From the NCBI GenBank assembly GCA_950295325.1, contig OX485803.1, forward strand, positions 62,263,554 through 62,327,553: a DNA stretch of 64,000 nucleotides, read 5' to 3'. This document shows positions 60,817 through 64,000 of the stretch, in pieces (within the stretch, counting starts at the first letter, position 1; each line of letters opens with the position of its first letter). Under the pieces are notes generated by a model. The model saw only the letters and a list, made by a program, of their open reading frames with translations. It did no database searches and was not told the DNA's origin. A program made the position numbers and the translations under genes. This stretch comes from Polytrichum commune (Eukaryota > Streptophyta > Polytrichopsida > Polytrichales > Polytrichaceae).

Positions 60817-61149
60817 CTTCACATAAAGAGGTTCATACAATTTCTGATACTTAGCTTCGAGAGCTACTCTCTCCTTATTGAACTTCGCTTCAAGATCATC
60901 GTGTTTAGCCTGTGAAACATGAACAACAACTTCCCTTTTCAAAGCTATCGTTTCGGAATTCAAGTTCAATGAAACCCTAGTAACAATCACATCCAAATTG
61001 CAACTAGATACCAACTTGAAGAACTTGCCAATGTGAACCCCTCAATGACCGACTTGGAGCTCCTGAAGAACTGTCACTCGTTGCTTCACCTTCTTGGGAA
61101 GGTGCTCCAGAAAGCTAGATGGATTTCCAGCAAGTGACTGCAATTTATC
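60817..61149 (-). pseudogene. Two-exon fragment of a NAP1 (nucleosome assembly protein 1) gene
   Basis: Minus-strand exons 61149-61054 (DKLQSLAGNPSSFLEHLPKK..., 32 codons) and 60909-60817 ([20 protein letters not shown] then [11 protein letters not shown], 31 codons), with AG acceptors and a GTATGC donor after the second. They match adjacent internal exons of plant NAP1 (NKLQNLAG... and KYQKLYQPLY). The rest of NAP1, including the histone-binding core beginning RYEIVNG, is absent; an integrase relic follows instead. Upstream coiled-coil-like exons (61634-61520, reading LKGEIVQREKLFGEAAETAT, and 61820-61770) are spliced in the same phase but are not NAP1. Most likely captured or truncated. Confidence 0.75.
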
Positions 61150-61519
61150 CTATGAGGATAAATTCCACCATACAATTCAGAATCGTGCCACTTCCAAACA
61201 TGCAAATTGTAAGATTCAACGTTGCTTAAAACCCTAACCACGAGCTAATCTGAAACCCTAAACGGAATCTGGACTAAAAGTGACAGAATGGCATCAAAAC
61301 TCATGTCTACTTGCTAACGTTGCCCTAAAGCTTGTCCACTCAGAGATTTAGATGCACACATACAACCAAATTGCAGCAACCAATGTGATGTATGGAATTC
61401 AGTCCTTAAACCCTAAACCCTAACTATCGCTTGGTAACAACCACGCAAATTGTAAGATTCAACGTTGCTTGAAACCCTAACTACGAGTTAATCCACCAAA
61501 AAAAAAGGAGAAAGTGAAC

Positions 61520-61970
61520 AAACCTCTTGGACTTTTGTTGCCGTCTCAGCCGCCTCTCCGAATAGCTTTTCCCGTTGCACAATTTCTCCCTTCAATTTCT
61601 TGTCCTTAATATGCTGCAGTCCAATGCAACTCACTTGCTTCAGTTAAGTGCATACCTAAAACTTAGGTTTTCTTGACACAAATGAAACATAATTTCATTG
61701 CAAATAAAAATTGGTTCCGAAAGATATGATCCAGGGACGTTATCTTTTCACTCTAAGAGAGAGAGACTCTCACCTTCCATTTATCCTCCTCTTTCTCGCC
61801 AATCCGCTCTTGATTTCGCCCCTGTGCAGAACCACCACATCGCCAGGCTCCGGATTCGGCTCGAGCTGACGAGTTGTGACATATGCTGGAGCGATCAGCC
61901 CTAAGTTGAACCCCTGTGACCAAAATTGCGATCTAAGCTCCTGCAACAACTCGCAAGCACGCAACTCGCT
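61520..61970 (-). other. Possible coiled-coil exons upstream of the NAP1 fragment
   Basis: Minus strand: an open stretch ends AAATGGAAG|GTGAGA near 61773, and another, preceded by CTGCAG, reads HIKDKKLKGEIVQREKLFGE and onward to a GTTTGT donor near 61543. Both are in phase with the first NAP1-like exon. The start codon is not identified and the product is unknown. Confidence 0.35.
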
Positions 61971-62094
61971 AAGCTGGGGATGACGACGGACATAAGCTGG
62001 AGAGAGATTGATTGCAGTACCAAACCCTAAGCCACGTGGACGGTGTTTGGGCAGACCAAGAAGTATTTTCGTATTAAGAAAACATGTATATGTA

Positions 62095-62245
62095 TGAATA
62101 TGTGTAGGTATACAGACTCAGAACATACATATTGATATCCGCTAAGTGTACTGGGTCGAGCTCAGGGTACAAAGAATCTTCCCTGGGGCACCGGGCATCT
62201 TCCCCGGGGTACCCTGTTATATAGAACATGGCCCTTTTGGCATTC
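62095..62245. repeat. Dispersed repeat, inverted relative to 47395-47520
   Basis: Reverse-complement copy of the block with GGGTACCCCGGGGAAGATGC and GAGCTCGACCCAGTA. Confidence 0.8.
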
Positions 62246-62249
62246 CATA

Positions 62250-62420
62250 GGGAGGTAGGGGAGGGGAAGGAGGGAGGAAGGGGCCCGGGGGGGGGGGGGG
62301 GGGCGTGCCGCGGGTTGACGCCGCGTTCCGCCGGACGGCTGCCGAATTGCGAAACCAGGAGCTCCAAGAGGAGCTCCTCCGCCTTTGCTTTTTTTTTTTT
62401 TTTTTTTTAAAAAAAAATTG
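62250..62420. repeat. GC-rich tract with G18 and T/A homopolymers
   Basis: A run of about 18 G at 62286-62303 within GGGGCCC-rich sequence, a palindromic AGGAGCTCCT near 62370, then a ~20 T run. Confidence 0.85.
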
Positions 62421-63202
62421 TTAAAAATTTGATCCCTTTGGAGGATCAAGAATGCTCTTACACCTTCCACTTCACAAATTCATACTTGTTGGCAACTCAT
62501 GACAAGAAATTCCGTGTAAAATTCAAAAATTTCTCACCACACTTCAACTTGATGTGACATTCACAAGAAAATATTTTTCTTCTTGTTGCTTCAACAATCC
62601 GCGGCCCTCTTCACTCCAAAACTCCGGAACTTCGTCGCTCCTTGCCCCCACACGTCCCCTTGCGCGTGAAATCTCAATAATCAAGAAAAAAAAAAGAAAA
62701 AAAAAGAACAATGAAGCATTCTTGCCAAGTAAGAAGGAAGAGAATCAAACACTCATAAGAGCTTTAAATCTCTCTTCAAATACACACAATGAGTCAAGCT
62801 ATCTCTTACTCCACCATGGGAGAATCCAATAATGTAAGTAGGGGGAGAAGAACTCAAGATTTATTGCAAAAACATGCAATCTTCATCTCACACAAGCTCT
62901 CTCCACACACTCACTCACAAGACTTGACTTGGCAAAAATGCCAATCCAAGAAAGAGGCTCCTCACTTAGGAGCCTTCATCTCCACATCTAGATTCATCCA
63001 TCCAAACCCAAATGGATGAAGCCCAACGAATAAGGTGCGGCCGCCGACGCCGAATACCGTGACATAAGATATTGAGAATTTTGTACTCTAAAGGGAAAAG
63101 ACTCCAAGGATTTCATTGCATTGGTGAACACACTTAAATTTCAACCTCGTGAATCTGTCATATAAGGTAGTAAATACAAGAAGCAACCAAATAAGGCCAT
63201 CT
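62421..63202. other. Spacer, no gene seen
   Basis: Only short frames without recognised domains. The segment at 63073-63095 repeats the one near 45752. Confidence 0.45.
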
Positions 63203-63733
63203 ACCATTTATGGTATTTAGTATCACACGCATAATAGTGTTATGTACCCTATTTTGAAACATATGCTAAAATTACATTAATGATCAACAACTTCAACACT
63301 AGTGTCACCTCATGATACTTGGTATTCAAGTGCACTTACTAATATCTTGGTATGAGTATGTTCAATAATGTTATAAGGCGTATGCCTATATTACATAATG
63401 GTGTACAAGTTGACTACAGTGTACACAAATGAAACTTGACATTAGTATGTTCAAGAATATGTCATTGAAGCATACTAAAATGTAAACACATGACACTTGC
63501 CATTAATACGCTCAAAAACATCTTCTTGCATACTAAAATGCAAAACTAGCATCTCAAGTATCCTAATTTGCTATGCTAAATGTCATAATGCAAATAAATT
63601 TTCACTACAAAAAGTTATTGATGTTGACAAATGGAGGCATATTGACAACTAGCGGATGTGACACTTTGAGAACTCTAAGCATCTAGTTTAGACCCTTCAC
63701 AAATAGTGTATGTGACACTAAATACCATAACAG
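63203..63733. mobile_element. ~530 bp MITE, opposite orientation to 20540-21067
   Basis: Ends TATGGTATTTAGTATCACACGC and TGTGACACTAAATACCATAACAG (inverted). Carries the complement of the TAGTATGCAAGA blocks twice (GCATACTAAAATG). Confidence 0.75.
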
Positions 63734-64000
63734 TGTAGGCTTGCAGGTCTGCACTTGCCATCCTTGGCAGTCCGTCATTTGCATGTCTATGTGAAAGATT
63801 TACAAATTTGCATAACATTTTTTGGTTCAAGAAAAGGCCTCAGACTTGGGCTATGAACTTATACAACTTTCGCAATGTATATATGTATTATGTATTTGTA
63901 CACTGGCTACATTTGGTTGCTTGCTGGAATTTTGATGGTTGTAAGTTTAGAATCAGCAACCACTTTCTAACAAGCTTGGAGGTGATCTGACATGCTCAAA

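Noticed and set aside
1-64000. tRNA genes, CRISPR arrays, bacterial-type operons
   Set aside because: A visual scan found no B-box-bearing tRNA fold, no regularly spaced direct repeats of CRISPR type, and the gene structures are eukaryotic.

Overview
This is a gene-poor nuclear window from a land plant, most likely a moss. The strongest taxonomic evidence is the LEAFY gene at about 34.1-36.1 kb. Its DNA-binding domain has Asp and Cys where Arabidopsis has His312 and Arg345, which from memory is the moss-type (type II) combination. Spliceosomal introns, AT-rich spacers, many MITEs, telo-box motifs and decayed transposon genes fit the same picture. Exon structures below were worked out by hand from reading frame, GT/AG sites and family alignment from memory; no search was run.

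Layout. 0-5.3 kb: a MITE, then LIP5/VTA1 (6 exons, +), an ESCRT-III/Vps4 co-factor. 7.0-12.6 kb: a DHHC protein S-acyltransferase (10 exons, +) whose first exon encodes only 49 codons; one ~330 bp MITE family occurs in four of its introns, and intron 1 also holds a tandem array that copies the authentic splice donor. 13-15.5 kb: MITE and spacer. 15.7-21.65 kb: a secreted galactose/glyoxal-oxidase-type copper radical oxidase (5 exons, +) with fold-back MITEs in introns 1 and 3. 21.7-29.7 kb: spacer, MITEs and a degenerate tandem array (27.3-28.8 kb). 29.8-31.56 kb: a signal-peptide-bearing PstS-like periplasmic-binding-fold protein (2 GC-rich exons, +), a candidate bacterial or fungal acquisition, with a broken copy of its 3' end just downstream. 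34.1-36.07 kb: LEAFY (+).

38.9-41.6 kb, minus strand: a previously unflagged box C/D snoRNA cluster. Four snoRNA types (called A, B, D, E here), each present at least twice through two independent tandem duplications, lie downstream of a TATA-like site and a telo-box. Three carry guide stretches complementary to conserved 18S or 25S rRNA.

41.77-43.90 kb: a DNA transposon with 27 bp perfect terminal inverted repeats and TAA target duplication (PIF/Harbinger-like), containing a 41 bp-arm hairpin. 44-49 kb: microsatellites, a 33 bp coding-compatible minisatellite, a G-tract minisatellite and a lone unknown ORF. 49.3-53.0 kb: an LTR-like sequence plus a long GC-rich gag-like ORF with one in-frame stop (minus). 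56.1-61.9 kb, minus: a mosaic of a two-exon NAP1 fragment, a stop-ridden integrase/DDE transposase gene and a coiled-coil RING-like gene of unknown function. 62-64 kb: G-tract repeat and a further MITE.

The host genes act in unrelated processes (endosomal sorting, protein palmitoylation, cell-wall/apoplast oxidation, meristem/zygote transcriptional control, rRNA modification) and show no sign of being an operon-like unit.
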